Origin: Planctomycetota bacterium
GTDB lineage: Bacteria > Planctomycetota > Planctomycetia > Planctomycetales > Planctomycetaceae
Direction of reading: 5' to 3'
NCBI GenBank assembly: GCA_027624335.1
Contig: JAQBWV010000041.1
Coordinates: forward strand, 1-36,257
Length of the DNA: 36,257 bases
How positions within the stretch are numbered: position 1 is the first letter of the stretch; every line of letters begins with the position of its first letter. Below the pieces are notes generated by a model that was given only the letters and a program-made list of their open reading frames with translations, did no database searches and was not told where the DNA came from. The translations under genes and the position numbers were made by a program. This document shows positions 7,296 to 15,383 of the stretch, piece by piece.

Positions 7296-8963
7296 TCAGC
7301 TCCTGACTCCGGCGGAATATCGCCATTCTTCAGCCCGAATGAGTTCCAGAATCCCCTGAGACGCTCGGGATTCTTCACTGATGACCAGCGTTGCTCCCGC
7401 GTGAAGGATTGCCGGTTCACTTGCAACGAACCGACAACGGACGATCAGCAACGCAGTCGCGTTGATCGATCGAAAACTGCGAGTAACTTCAATGGCCACA
7501 TCGTCCCGAGGCACGCTGATCACCGCCACGTCAGCAGTCTGAGCCCTCGCGCGAAGAAGTACGTCCGGATCTGTGGCGTCACCCGCGACTGTGCGGAACT
7601 GCTCCTGAGCAAACGCATGCAGATTGACAGGACTCAGATCAACCAGACAGACATCGCCGATCGTCCGATTCAATTCCCGCGAGACCGCAGTGCCCACGGG
7701 GCCAGCTCCGATCACAAGTGCTGATCGCGTTGTCTGTGTTCCCGATTCAGCCGTCGTTGCAGTCCCGGCGTGGCCAGTCGGCGAAGCTGCGTCTGAGGAA
7801 CCCGTTGCCAGCTTCAGACCCGAACCGATCAGCTGCGGAGTCAGCAGCAGCGTGACCATTCCGATGAACAGCAGCCGGTTGTAGTCGACGGATTGAATCA
7901 GTCCGTGATTGAGAGCTTCGGAGAACAGTACGAACGAGAATTCGCCAAGTTGTGCGAGTCCCACTCCCATCCCGAATGCCGTCTTCCAATCGAGTCCAGT
8001 TACCCGCAGGGCGATCGTTCCTCCGGAGATTTTCACGACGAGAACCAGAGCCAGTCCCGTCAGAATCAAAACCGGTTCGTGCAGAATGACAGCTGGATGC
8101 AGAAGCGATCCCAGGCTCACGAAAAACACGGCCGCGAACGATTCCCGAAATGGCAGCAGAAGCGCGTCGATCTGACTGCTCAGTCGATTGCCACTCAGCA
8201 ACAGGCCCGCAGCAAACGCACCAATCGCTGGTGGCAAGCCGAGAATACCCGCAGCGTAACACGCCCCTCCCAGCAGACTGAGCGTGAACAGCACGACCAG
8301 TTCCCGGCTGCGAAGTGCAGCCAGTTGTGGCAGCAGCCAACGAGTGAGCACCACGCGCAGAACTGGAATCGCGAGGACAAATCCGAGCGAGTTAACGATC
8401 AGATGGCTCAGTCCGCGGACGTTGAATCCCTGTTCAGAATCCGTCAGCAACGGAATCAGCAGGATCAGTGGCACCAGTGCGATGTCCTGAAACAGCAGGA
8501 TGGCAATTGCTCGCCGACCATGCCGCGTGTCCTGCGCACCGGCTTCGGCCAGCGTCTTAAACACCAGTACCGTGGAACTGAGCGAGATCGCGGTCGCCAT
8601 CAACAAGGCGGGCCGCCAGTCCAGAAACGGCAGCAACGCCAGGATCACGATGATCGATACCAGCGCCATTTGAGTGGCACCTCCGATCACCAGCAACCGG
8701 CTGAGTTTCACGAACTCATCCAGCGAGAACTCAAGACCGATTGAAAAAAGCAAAAGCAGAGCGCCGCCACGTGCGAAGTATTCAAGTTCGTGGTTTTCCT
8801 CGGTGACCCATTGCAGACCGCCGTCGCCGATCACCGCCCCGATCACCAGGTAGCCAACAAGCAGCGACACACCCACTTTTCGACTGAGTATCCCGGCCAG
8901 CAGTCCCGCCATCAGTACGAGAAGCAGATCCTGAACGACACCTGCGAGTACCGCGTGTTCCAT
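7296..8963 (-). CDS. CPA2-family monovalent cation:proton antiporter (KefB/KefC-like) with TrkA-N domain
   Basis: Inner-membrane exchanger expected to move K+ or Na+ against H+. Residues 1-385 form 12-13 membrane helices with CPA2 motifs: LLLLFSIGLEFSL near 70, ISLSSTVLVFKTL near 126, LFQDIALVPLI near 156, PPAIGAFAAGLLLS near 242 and GVGLAQLGEFSFVLF near 330. A Ser/Thr/Gly linker leads to a Rossmann RCK/TrkA-N domain (VIGAGPVGTAVSREL, then the VD acidic end of strand two) that binds a nucleotide and gates transport. Total 555 residues is normal for the family. ATG at 8963 has AAGGA about 8 bases upstream. It is the last of seven co-directional genes, 117 bases after the GAF gene. Confidence 0.9.
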   Translation of the reverse strand: MEHAVLAGVVQDLLLVLMAGLLAGILSRKVGVSLLVGYLVIGAVIGDGGLQWVTEENHELEYFARGGALLLLFSIGLEFSLDEFVKLSRLLVIGGATQMALVSIIVILALLPFLDWRPALLMATAISLSSTVLVFKTLAEAGAQDTRHGRRAIAILLFQDIALVPLILLIPLLTDSEQGFNVRGLSHLIVNSLGFVLAIPVLRVVLTRWLLPQLAALRSRELVVLFTLSLLGGACYAAGILGLPPAIGAFAAGLLLSGNRLSSQIDALLLPFRESFAAVFFVSLGSLLHPAVILHEPVLILTGLALVLVVKISGGTIALRVTGLDWKTAFGMGVGLAQLGEFSFVLFSEALNHGLIQSVDYNRLLFIGMVTLLLTPQLIGSGLKLATGSSDAASPTGHAGTATTAESGTQTTRSALVIGAGPVGTAVSRELNRTIGDVCLVDLSPVNLHAFAQEQFRTVAGDATDPDVLLRARAQTADVAVISVPRDDVAIEVTRSFRSINATALLIVRCRFVASEPAILHAGATLVISEESRASQGILELIRAEEWRYSAGVRS

Positions 8964-9080
8964 GTGTGGGGCGTCCTTACCGAACAGTAGTCAGAGGGCA
9001 GGGGGGGATGATTATGGCCACCCGTTGACTCTACTTCGGCACACTGGGACACACCGCATGATTGATTCATGTCAGCCTTG

Positions 9081-9794
9081 TTACTGCGATACCGACTGTT
9101 CGATGTCGATGATCGAGGCGATCTGCCGGGCGGCGGCGGCCAGGACTAACCAGTGCGGTGACAGGTCGCGAGGTTCAGCCGTCTGAACCACGAGGACTCC
9201 GCAGAGACGTCCGCACATCAGGATGGGAACTCCGAGGAAGCTGACGAACGGGTCTTCGCCAGCCTCCGTGAAGTAGCGGAACCGCGGATGCTCCGGCGCG
9301 TTCTCGACATAAACCGGCTGCAACTCCTGCGCGACGAGCCCCACCAATCCTTCAGTCAGTTGCATTCTCACGCATCCCACGCTGCTTTGATTGAGCCCCA
9401 TCGTCGCGGTCAGAACCAGATCACTGGTCTGGCCATCAAGGGCAAAAACTGAGCATGCGTCGAATTCCAGTTCATTGGCAATGTTTCTGACCATCTCGGT
9501 CATGGCCGCCCTTATGACGGTTCCCGGACGCTTCTCAAGCGAGAAGTCCACAGCGGCAGGTTCATGAGACTCGCCGTCGTCCGCAGATTGTGGAAGTGGG
9601 GCGGTCAATCTGTGAGTCAGTGTCTGCGAAACAGCAAACGACTCAATGTCGCGGACTTCGTCGTGTGTTATGACGACACTCTGATCACTGAATTCCTCGC
9701 GCATCGTGCTGAACAGTTTCGTGACGAACGCCCCACAGACACGCGGGAGTACGATCTGATGCAGCAGAGCAGGGTGGCAAACTGATGAATTCAC
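9081..9794 (-). CDS. GAF-domain protein resembling the N-terminal domain of PtsP
   Basis: Likely a cytoplasmic small-molecule sensor. The C-terminal 150 residues form one GAF domain with segments typical of the PtsP (EI-Ntr) GAF domain: EFDACSVFALD, ATMGLNQSSVG, LTEGLVGLVAQ, then HPRFRYFTEAGEDPFVSFLGVPI. No phosphotransferase domain follows, so it is a free-standing module. I place the start at a GTG at 9794, which has a perfect GGAGG six bases upstream. A GTG at 9914 overlapping the previous stop (GTGA) and an ATG at 9704 without a ribosome site are alternatives; the extra N-terminus from 9914 looks poorly protein-like. Between a hypothetical gene and the antiporter. Confidence 0.8.
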   Translation of the reverse strand: MNSSVCHPALLHQIVLPRVCGAFVTKLFSTMREEFSDQSVVITHDEVRDIESFAVSQTLTHRLTAPLPQSADDGESHEPAAVDFSLEKRPGTVIRAAMTEMVRNIANELEFDACSVFALDGQTSDLVLTATMGLNQSSVGCVRMQLTEGLVGLVAQELQPVYVENAPEHPRFRYFTEAGEDPFVSFLGVPILMCGRLCGVLVVQTAEPRDLSPHWLVLAAAARQIASIIDIEQSVSQ

Positions 9795-9910
9795 ACAGCA
9801 CCTCCATGGTTGCGGTGAGCTGCTCGAAGAAAGGGACGCAATTCCCTTCGCCGCCTGTCCTGGCAGCCACGGCCTTTCGAGGCCATTCTTCGATGAATTA
9901 AGACTTTCAG

Positions 9911-10300
9911 TCACTGTTCGGCGACCAGTCGGTCAATACATTTCGCCAAACGCGCATTGACATCTGTCGCTTCCGGGCGTGTACCAGGCATGCCCGCTAT
10001 CATCAGTAGATACATGCTGTGGTGTCCGCTTTTCAAAACAGTCATCTTTACGCGCTGACCGGTGTCGGTGTCGCCTCTCAGATGGTGTCCATGCATGACA
10101 ACGCGTTTTAATCCGAGTGCCTTCATGCTTTTCAGACCGAGATAAACAAGCGTCCCGACCGGGCAGTCCGCCACGGCCTTGCTGCGACACCAGCGGTAAA
10201 CCAGGACTGGTACATCCTTGTGGTCATTGATTCCGGGGAACTCCACGTCGTGGCCTTCAAACAGCGAGAAGAACCCATCAATTTCTTCGGTATGTGTCAT
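9911..10300 (-). CDS. Hypothetical protein, 129 residues
   Basis: Not recognised. Soluble, alpha/beta-looking, with an N-terminal acidic segment (a GFFSLFEGHDVEFPG stretch), a basic middle containing VVMHGHHLRGDTD, and a C-terminal helix. There is no signal peptide or membrane segment. ATG at 10300 is used; a TTG one codon earlier is possible. Its ribosome-binding site is weak (AGAAGAAG). Its TGA overlaps a potential GTG start of the GAF gene, which suggests co-translation. Third-codon-position use matches its neighbours. Confidence 0.7.
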   Translation of the reverse strand: MTHTEEIDGFFSLFEGHDVEFPGINDHKDVPVLVYRWCRSKAVADCPVGTLVYLGLKSMKALGLKRVVMHGHHLRGDTDTGQRVKMTVLKSGHHSMYLLMIAGMPGTRPEATDVNARLAKCIDRLVAEQ

Positions 10301-10387
10301 CAACTTCTTCTTGATTTATAAACGACGCCACGCGTCCGGACGACTAACAGCTCCCGCTCAACCGCCACCGCTTCGCCGTGGCGCTGC

Positions 10388-10630
10388 TCACGAGAGCAGC
10401 ATCCACCAAAGAATGAATGCCGCAGCGACGGTGAGCCCGCCGACGACGAGCATGGCTTTATTGAGACTCTCGACGTCTGGCATTCCCGACGTATCGAAGC
10501 GAATGTCCGAAACTGTTCGATGATAGTTCCGACGCGGACGTGGCTGCGGATGAGTCAGCCGATACAGCCAGCCATGGTGTGTCGTTGGAATGCCTGCCAG
10601 TCCGGGAGTTGGATTGAGTTTTGTGAACAT
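10388..10630 (-). CDS. Small C-tail-anchored membrane protein
   Basis: Predicted 80 residues: a basic, Pro/Arg/His-rich N-terminal half of about 45 residues, a short acidic linker, and one hydrophobic helix at the very C-terminus (residues about 59-79, from AMLVVGG to WWMLL). That gives a tail-anchored topology with the charged part probably cytoplasmic. ATG at 10630 has AGGA about 10 bases upstream. It is the first gene after the sigma-54 promoter candidate at 10728-10742 and next to a sigma-54 activator gene, so it is the best candidate target of that activator. No homolog is recognised. Confidence 0.65.
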   Translation of the reverse strand: MFTKLNPTPGLAGIPTTHHGWLYRLTHPQPRPRRNYHRTVSDIRFDTSGMPDVESLNKAMLVVGGLTVAAAFILWWMLLS

Positions 10631-10727
10631 CGCGTTGTTTCCTGGTGCATGAGAGCTGGCCAGGTGGAACTGCCGGTCACGTCCGGCCTGACATCCACGT
10701 CCAGGTCTTCATTGCCCTGGCTCTATG

Positions 10728-10742
10728 GCAAAGGCCATGCCA
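10728..10742 (-). promoter_or_regulatory. Candidate sigma-54 (-24/-12) promoter
   Basis: On the minus strand the site reads TGGCATGGCCTTTGC, i.e. TGGCAT-N5-TTGC, matching the sigma-54 consensus TGGCAY-R-N4-TTGC at every fixed base up to the final W (here C). The GG and GC doublets have the required spacing. Transcription would start near 10716 and reach the small membrane protein gene at 10630. The site overlaps an ATGGC/GCCAT palindrome, so chance or another operator is possible, but the adjacent NtrC-like gene favours the promoter reading. Confidence 0.6.
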
Positions 10743-10838
10743 GGTGTGAATGCCACGACTGAGAAGTGCGGATTCAACGTCGAGTTAAGATTAAACAACC
10801 GCGCATGACCGTAGACTTCTCGCTGATTGATCGATAAT

Positions 10839-10856
10839 TGCACACGCGGTAGTGCA
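10839..10856. promoter_or_regulatory. Candidate enhancer (upstream activator) site
   Basis: TGCAC at 10839-10843 and GTGCA at 10852-10856 form a perfect five-base dyad with an 8-base spacer. NtrC sites have the form TGCAC-Y-N5-R-GTGCA, one base shorter in the spacer. Its centre is about 130 bases upstream of the predicted sigma-54 start, within the normal enhancer range. A second dyad, TTGC-N3-GCAA, follows at 10869-10879. Confidence 0.45.
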
Positions 10857-10937
10857 GTCTCTGGTCAATTGCTGCGCAACTGCGGCATCGAAAGAGGAAG
10901 AGTCCTGGTCACGTCCATTGCCAGCCAGCCGCTCGAT

Positions 10938-12425
10938 TCAGTGGCCAGATCCATTCTCGTCGGGATTCTGCTGTTCGAGTTTGTGGCGGAGCGTCGTTCG
11001 CGAAATACCCAGCAGTTCGCTGGCCTGGACCTGATTGCCTTCGGCGTGGGCCAGGACTTCACCGAGAACCACGCGTTCGACGTCGTTCAGGACGCGACGG
11101 TAGATTTCCGGCTCGTGTTCCGCCAGAAGACGCCGAACCATCGCCTTCACGTCGTCCAGAGCGGGGACGCTGATCGAGGTCTGCAAGCCGGTTGTCGCTC
11201 CAACTGCGTTTCCAGCAAGCGTGCCAGCGGCTGCCTGAATCCCTCGAACTGACGGCGGCAGACAGTCGGGCGTCAGAATGTCGCTGACTGCGTGGACCAG
11301 CGCGTAACGCACGGCACTCTGCAGTTCGCGAATGTTGCCCGGCCACTGGCAGGACTCCATCAGTTCCAGCGTCTCGGCGGCAATCGTGGGACGCGAACAG
11401 GCCAGCTCGCGACAGGTCACTCGAACGAACCACTGCACCAGAGCTGGAATATCCGATGACCGGTCTCGCAGCGCCGGCAAACGGACGGTGAACGTGTTGA
11501 GCCGATACAGCAGATCCATGCGAAAACGCCCGCCGACAATCATGGCATCCAGGTCACGGTTTGTTGCGGCAATAATGCGAACGTCAGTGTTGACGGTGTC
11601 GTTGCCTCCAACACGTTCAAATCGCCCGTCCTGAAGAACACGCAGCACGCGCGCCTGCGTCGCTGGTGTCATGTCTCCAATTTCGTCGAGAAACAACGTG
11701 CCGCCGTGACACTGTTCGAACTTGCCGATTCGTCGCCGTTCCGCACCGGTGAACGCGCCACGCTCGTGCCCGAACAGTTCGCTCTCCAGCAGCGTCTCCG
11801 GCAGAGCGGCACAGTTGATCGCCAGAAACGGCTGCTCGCTGCGAAGACTGTGCTGATAGATGGCGCGAGCAACCAGTTCCTTGCCAGTCCCGCTTTCTCC
11901 CAGGATCAGCACGGGCACGTTCTGACCGGCAACGCGTCCAATCATCTTGTAGACATCCTGCATGACCGGCGACCGACCGACGATCGGATCAACTGAGCCG
12001 TCCTCGGGACAGTCGTTATCGAGATCCGATGCCTGATCAAACACAGCCGGCACCGAGCACAGACGACTGAGTTCCAGGGCACGGCGAACGACGTCGCGCA
12101 GATGCGTCAGGTCGACCGGCTTCAGCAGGTACTCGAACGCTCCCAGCTGCATGGCGTTGATGGCTGTTTCGGTACTGGCAAACGCCGTGATGATGACTGT
12201 CGGGGTCTTCGGAGCAAACTCCCGAATCTACTGAAACGCCTGCAGTCCCGTCATGTCCGGCAGACGCACATCCAGGATGATCGCATCGGGTTGTGCTGTC
12301 CGGGCTCGTTCGATGCCCTCCCGCGCAGTCCCGGCAGTGATCACCTGAAGTGAGTCGTTGCCCAGCCCCTTCTCCAGGGAGTAACGAACATTCGGCTCGT
12401 CATCGACAATCAGCAGTGTCTGCAT
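10938..12425 (-). pseudogene. NtrC-family sigma-54 response regulator interrupted by an in-frame TAG
   Basis: Read through the stop, this is a 495-codon NtrC-type activator: receiver domain 1-120 with Asp8/Asp9 and phospho-acceptor Asp52 (LDVRLPD), AAA+ domain with Walker A GESGTGKE near 176, the sigma-54-contacting GAFTGA at 223-228 and Walker B LFLDEIGD near 243, and a Fis-type helix-turn-helix (ASELLGISRTTLRHKL) at the end. Codon 66 is TAG (12228-12230), inside the receiver; the frame resumes at once with the expected VIITAF and LLKP segments, so it looks like one CAG-to-TAG change. ATG 12425 lies 13 bases after the kinase stop. A truncated activator could start at ATG 12152 and would lack phospho-control. 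Confidence 0.85.
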
Positions 12426-12438
12426 GGGACTTTTCTGT

Positions 12439-14013
12439 TCAGGGAGCAGCGGCGACGGGAATCCTGACGGTAAATTCAGCGCCACCTGCCAATCGATCCT
12501 GCGCGGTGATCGTTCCCTGGTGAGTTTCCACTATCCGCCGACAGATCGACAGTCCCAGCCCAATACCAGTTTCGCGCGAGCTGACAAACGGCTCGAAGAT
12601 TGAATCCCCCAATTCTTCCGGCAAGCCAGCGCCAGCATCAGTGACTCGCAATACCGCAAAGTCATTCAGACACTCGCCATGAATGGAAACGGTACCGCCG
12701 GTCGGCGTTGCCTCGATGGCGTTCAGAAGAAGATTGAGAACGACCTGTCGGAGCTGTCCTGAGTCGGCGTTCACCGGCGGCACATCGTCGGACACGTCGC
12801 AGGTGACGGAAACGCCGCGGCGTCCTGCCTGCGGAGTAACAAGGTTCACGGTCGAAGTTGCAACATCCGCCAGGTTGATCGAATGTCGTACGGCTTCTGG
12901 CGGCCGGGCAAAATCAAGGAAGCCCTGCACAAGCTGCTCCAGCCGAGTGATCTCCTCATCCAGAATTGAAAGGTCACGCCCCGACATCGCCGCCGCAGCT
13001 CCACTCTCCATTGCCGTCTGGACGAGAATCTTCATCGACATCAGCGGGTTGCGCAATTCATGAGCCAGTCCGGCGGCGAATTGCCCGAGCGATGCCAGTT
13101 GTTCGGCTCGCATCGCCGTCCGCTGACTTTCCTGAAGCTGAGTGATGACCGTTGCCACACGCTCGGAAACAACCTGCAGAAGTCCTTCCAGATCCTCCAC
13201 CTGCGGGTCGGCTGACAGCGTGACCGGACCAAGGACACTACCCAGCTGGCCAGCAACGTCGCGCATCGGAAGGCTGAGTTGCAGAATCGACCGGCTGACA
13301 CCACGCGCCAGCCCGTACCCGGAGACCAGTCCCGCGACGGCTCCACACAATCCCAGCAACAACAGGCCGATCCCCAGCCGTTCGGCCATCGTCTGATTCT
13401 CTTCGCTGCTGCGGGCCAGATGCTGTTCGTTCAGGTCGAGGTACAGACGAGCTGGACGCAGGACCTCATCGGGCAGAATGTCTCGGGCCAGGTGCCGTAC
13501 GACTTCAGGGTCGGCGTCCCCTTCCACGAGACGCTCACTCTCCTGAAGAAATCGACGGAATCCAGCCCTTAACTGCTTGGCCAGCTGTTCTTCTTCGGGC
13601 ATTGAGGACAGCCGGTGAGCTTCATCGATCCATTGTTCGGTCGACTCTCGCAGGGCGACTGCTTCACCGAGGTGAGCAGGGTCACCGGTCAACAGATACT
13701 GATTGAGGCGGTAGCGCGTTTCGCGAATGACGAGTTCAAGTTCCTCCGCAGCACGAATACTGGACACGTTCCACGCCAGGATATCCGAGGCAGACTCCTG
13801 CAACCGGACCACGTACCACGCAGCCACGGCTCCCACGGTCAATAGGAGAAGTCCTCCCGCCGCAAACGGCAGCACGATCCTCCACAAAAGGCGCGGGCGC
13901 CGTTGCGGAGCGGATGTGCCTGTCCAGATTCTGGTCACGTGCCACGCTCCGGTGTCCGGTTTCCGATCACTACCCAACAACTTCCGCGTCAACCTGGCTG
14001 AATGGCGGGTCAT
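12439..14013 (-). CDS. NtrB-like membrane sensor histidine kinase
   Basis: Autophosphorylates on His and passes phosphate to the adjacent response regulator. The 524 residues have a membrane helix at about 44-68, a helical extracytoplasmic sensor (about 70-210), a second helix at 213-236, a HAMP-like linker, the H-box GLAHELRNPLMSMK with His318, and an ATPase domain with NLLLNAIEA (N), VTDAGAGLP (G1), FEPFVSS (F) and GIGLGLSI (G2). ATG 14013 overlaps the preceding TGA as ATGA, suggesting translational coupling to the oxygenase gene. A GTG at 13938 with a GGAG site is an alternative that would remove 25 residues. Confidence 0.92.
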   Translation of the reverse strand: MTRHSARLTRKLLGSDRKPDTGAWHVTRIWTGTSAPQRRPRLLWRIVLPFAAGGLLLLTVGAVAAWYVVRLQESASDILAWNVSSIRAAEELELVIRETRYRLNQYLLTGDPAHLGEAVALRESTEQWIDEAHRLSSMPEEEQLAKQLRAGFRRFLQESERLVEGDADPEVVRHLARDILPDEVLRPARLYLDLNEQHLARSSEENQTMAERLGIGLLLLGLCGAVAGLVSGYGLARGVSRSILQLSLPMRDVAGQLGSVLGPVTLSADPQVEDLEGLLQVVSERVATVITQLQESQRTAMRAEQLASLGQFAAGLAHELRNPLMSMKILVQTAMESGAAAAMSGRDLSILDEEITRLEQLVQGFLDFARPPEAVRHSINLADVATSTVNLVTPQAGRRGVSVTCDVSDDVPPVNADSGQLRQVVLNLLLNAIEATPTGGTVSIHGECLNDFAVLRVTDAGAGLPEELGDSIFEPFVSSRETGIGLGLSICRRIVETHQGTITAQDRLAGGAEFTVRIPVAAAP

Positions 14014-15212
14014 GCTGTCGGCAACACGGAACCCTGCGGATGGCTCACTGTACCAGCAAGGAACCGGACGTTCTCTTCCCGGACGCGAGCCGCCGCATCG
14101 TCGTAAAGAAACGGCAGAAATACATAGCGAATGCCACTTGTCACCGGAGTTGCCTCGTGGAGCAGCGAACAGGACAACACAACCGCACCGCCCGTCGGTG
14201 GCTTGTAAAGCTGCTGACCGAACTCCGGAAACCGCAGGTCTCCGCCCTGAAAGTTCTCCGCGTTCAGATTCAGCGAGACTGCAAACCGTCGATGCGCCGT
14301 TCCCTTGGTCGTGTTATCACGATGCGCTTTGAAATGCCCACCGGTCGTGCTTTCGTAACAGGCCACGATGTAACGCTCCATCCGAGTCGCCCGAAACTGA
14401 TACGCCTTGTAGATCTCGGGAATCAGTCGATCGTGAATGCGGTGCAGGCACTGTGACCGGATGACTTCGTCTTCGATCGTGTAGTCGCTGCGGCGTTTGT
14501 GGCTGTAGTCAATCACTCCCACCGTCTTGCCGCCTTCATCGCGCATGAAACCCGAATCTTCGCCACCATCTCGCTCGTAGAGATCGATGAGCCGTTTACA
14601 GAAATCAGGCTCAAATACGCGAGGAACAACCAGCACGGGCGCCTGCACGCTCGCACGGGCCGGGGCAGGAATTGCCGGCTGCCAGCCAAGGAAACTCAGA
14701 ATGCGGTCAATATGCAGAGCCGGCTCATCAAACCGGCAGTAAGCCAGGACGCGGAGTCGCTCATCAAGAATCAGCGAGAACGGTTGATACTCCATCAACG
14801 CCGCAGCCACAGTCGCCGAATCAGGTGCCTGAGCTCTCGCCGACGGCACCGAGTCGCCAGCGAATGCCCCTGCGGCCTTAGGACCCGGCCCGCCAGGCAG
14901 CGCACCGAAGAGTCGACTGATCGTTTGATCGAAATCTCTGAAGAACCGGATACCAGGTATCTGGTCACGAACGCGCTGCAGTCGATCGTCATCCGGATCG
15001 ATGGTCACTCCGAAGAACAACGCCTGCACATCGTCAAATCGAGTTCGTGCCTTCGCGAGCCCGTCGAGCATCGCCCGACTGTCGACTCGCCCGGCGGAAC
15101 CGAACAGACTCAGCACGGTATAACGTCCGGCCACTGAGTCGAATCGGAAACGCGGATTGATCTGTGTCGGTCCGTAAAACCACGGCACAGGTTCTCCAAC
15201 TGCAAACGGCAT
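14010..15212 (-). CDS. Redoxin-like domain fused to a 2-oxoglutarate/Fe(II) dioxygenase
   Basis: Residues 1-180 look like an AhpC/TSA peroxiredoxin fold (LSLFGSAGRVDSRA strand-loop-helix near 35) but the catalytic Cys position is not Cys, so this part is probably non-catalytic. Residues 190-375 are a prolyl-4-hydroxylase-type dioxygenase: iron ligands H297-x-D299 in GGHFKAHRD, distal H352 in LLHEATP, and R362 in GIRYVF for 2-oxoglutarate. Predicted 400 residues, cytoplasmic. ATG 15212 has AAAGGA about 8 bases upstream; an earlier start at 15284 lacks support. It ends in a 4-base overlap with the histidine kinase, implying a shared transcript. The substrate may be a protein side chain. Confidence 0.88.
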   Translation of the reverse strand: MPFAVGEPVPWFYGPTQINPRFRFDSVAGRYTVLSLFGSAGRVDSRAMLDGLAKARTRFDDVQALFFGVTIDPDDDRLQRVRDQIPGIRFFRDFDQTISRLFGALPGGPGPKAAGAFAGDSVPSARAQAPDSATVAAALMEYQPFSLILDERLRVLAYCRFDEPALHIDRILSFLGWQPAIPAPARASVQAPVLVVPRVFEPDFCKRLIDLYERDGGEDSGFMRDEGGKTVGVIDYSHKRRSDYTIEDEVIRSQCLHRIHDRLIPEIYKAYQFRATRMERYIVACYESTTGGHFKAHRDNTTKGTAHRRFAVSLNLNAENFQGGDLRFPEFGQQLYKPPTGGAVVLSCSLLHEATPVTSGIRYVFLPFLYDDAAARVREENVRFLAGTVSHPQGSVLPTA

Positions 15213-15383
15213 CAGCGAATCCTTTCGAAATGAGTGACGCTGCGACGGGTTCCAAACCGGGTCGCAACGCAAACACTGTGCCACTAAATGGACCGCTGAC
15301 TGTCGACGATGGAGTAAGTCGCTCTCAATGTGGTTTAGGAGCCGCCAGGCATCTCCTTCAATGTCTGATCGCGGAACAAAGCG

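Larger units (their letters stand above)
10631..10937. other. Regulatory intergenic region between the sigma-54 activator gene and the small membrane protein gene
   Basis: This 307-base spacer holds no convincing ORF. It contains the -24/-12 promoter candidate at 10728-10742, a TGCAC-N8-GTGCA dyad at 10839-10856 and a TTGC-N3-GCAA dyad at 10869-10879, all upstream of the gene starting at 10630. The layout (activator sites 100-160 bases upstream of a sigma-54 promoter) fits an enhancer-dependent promoter. Confidence 0.55.

Noticed and set aside
7893-8744. 283-codon plus-strand frame rich in Gln/Arg/His
   Set aside because: Composition is the mirror of the antiporter's hydrophobic codons on the other strand; it is a shadow frame.
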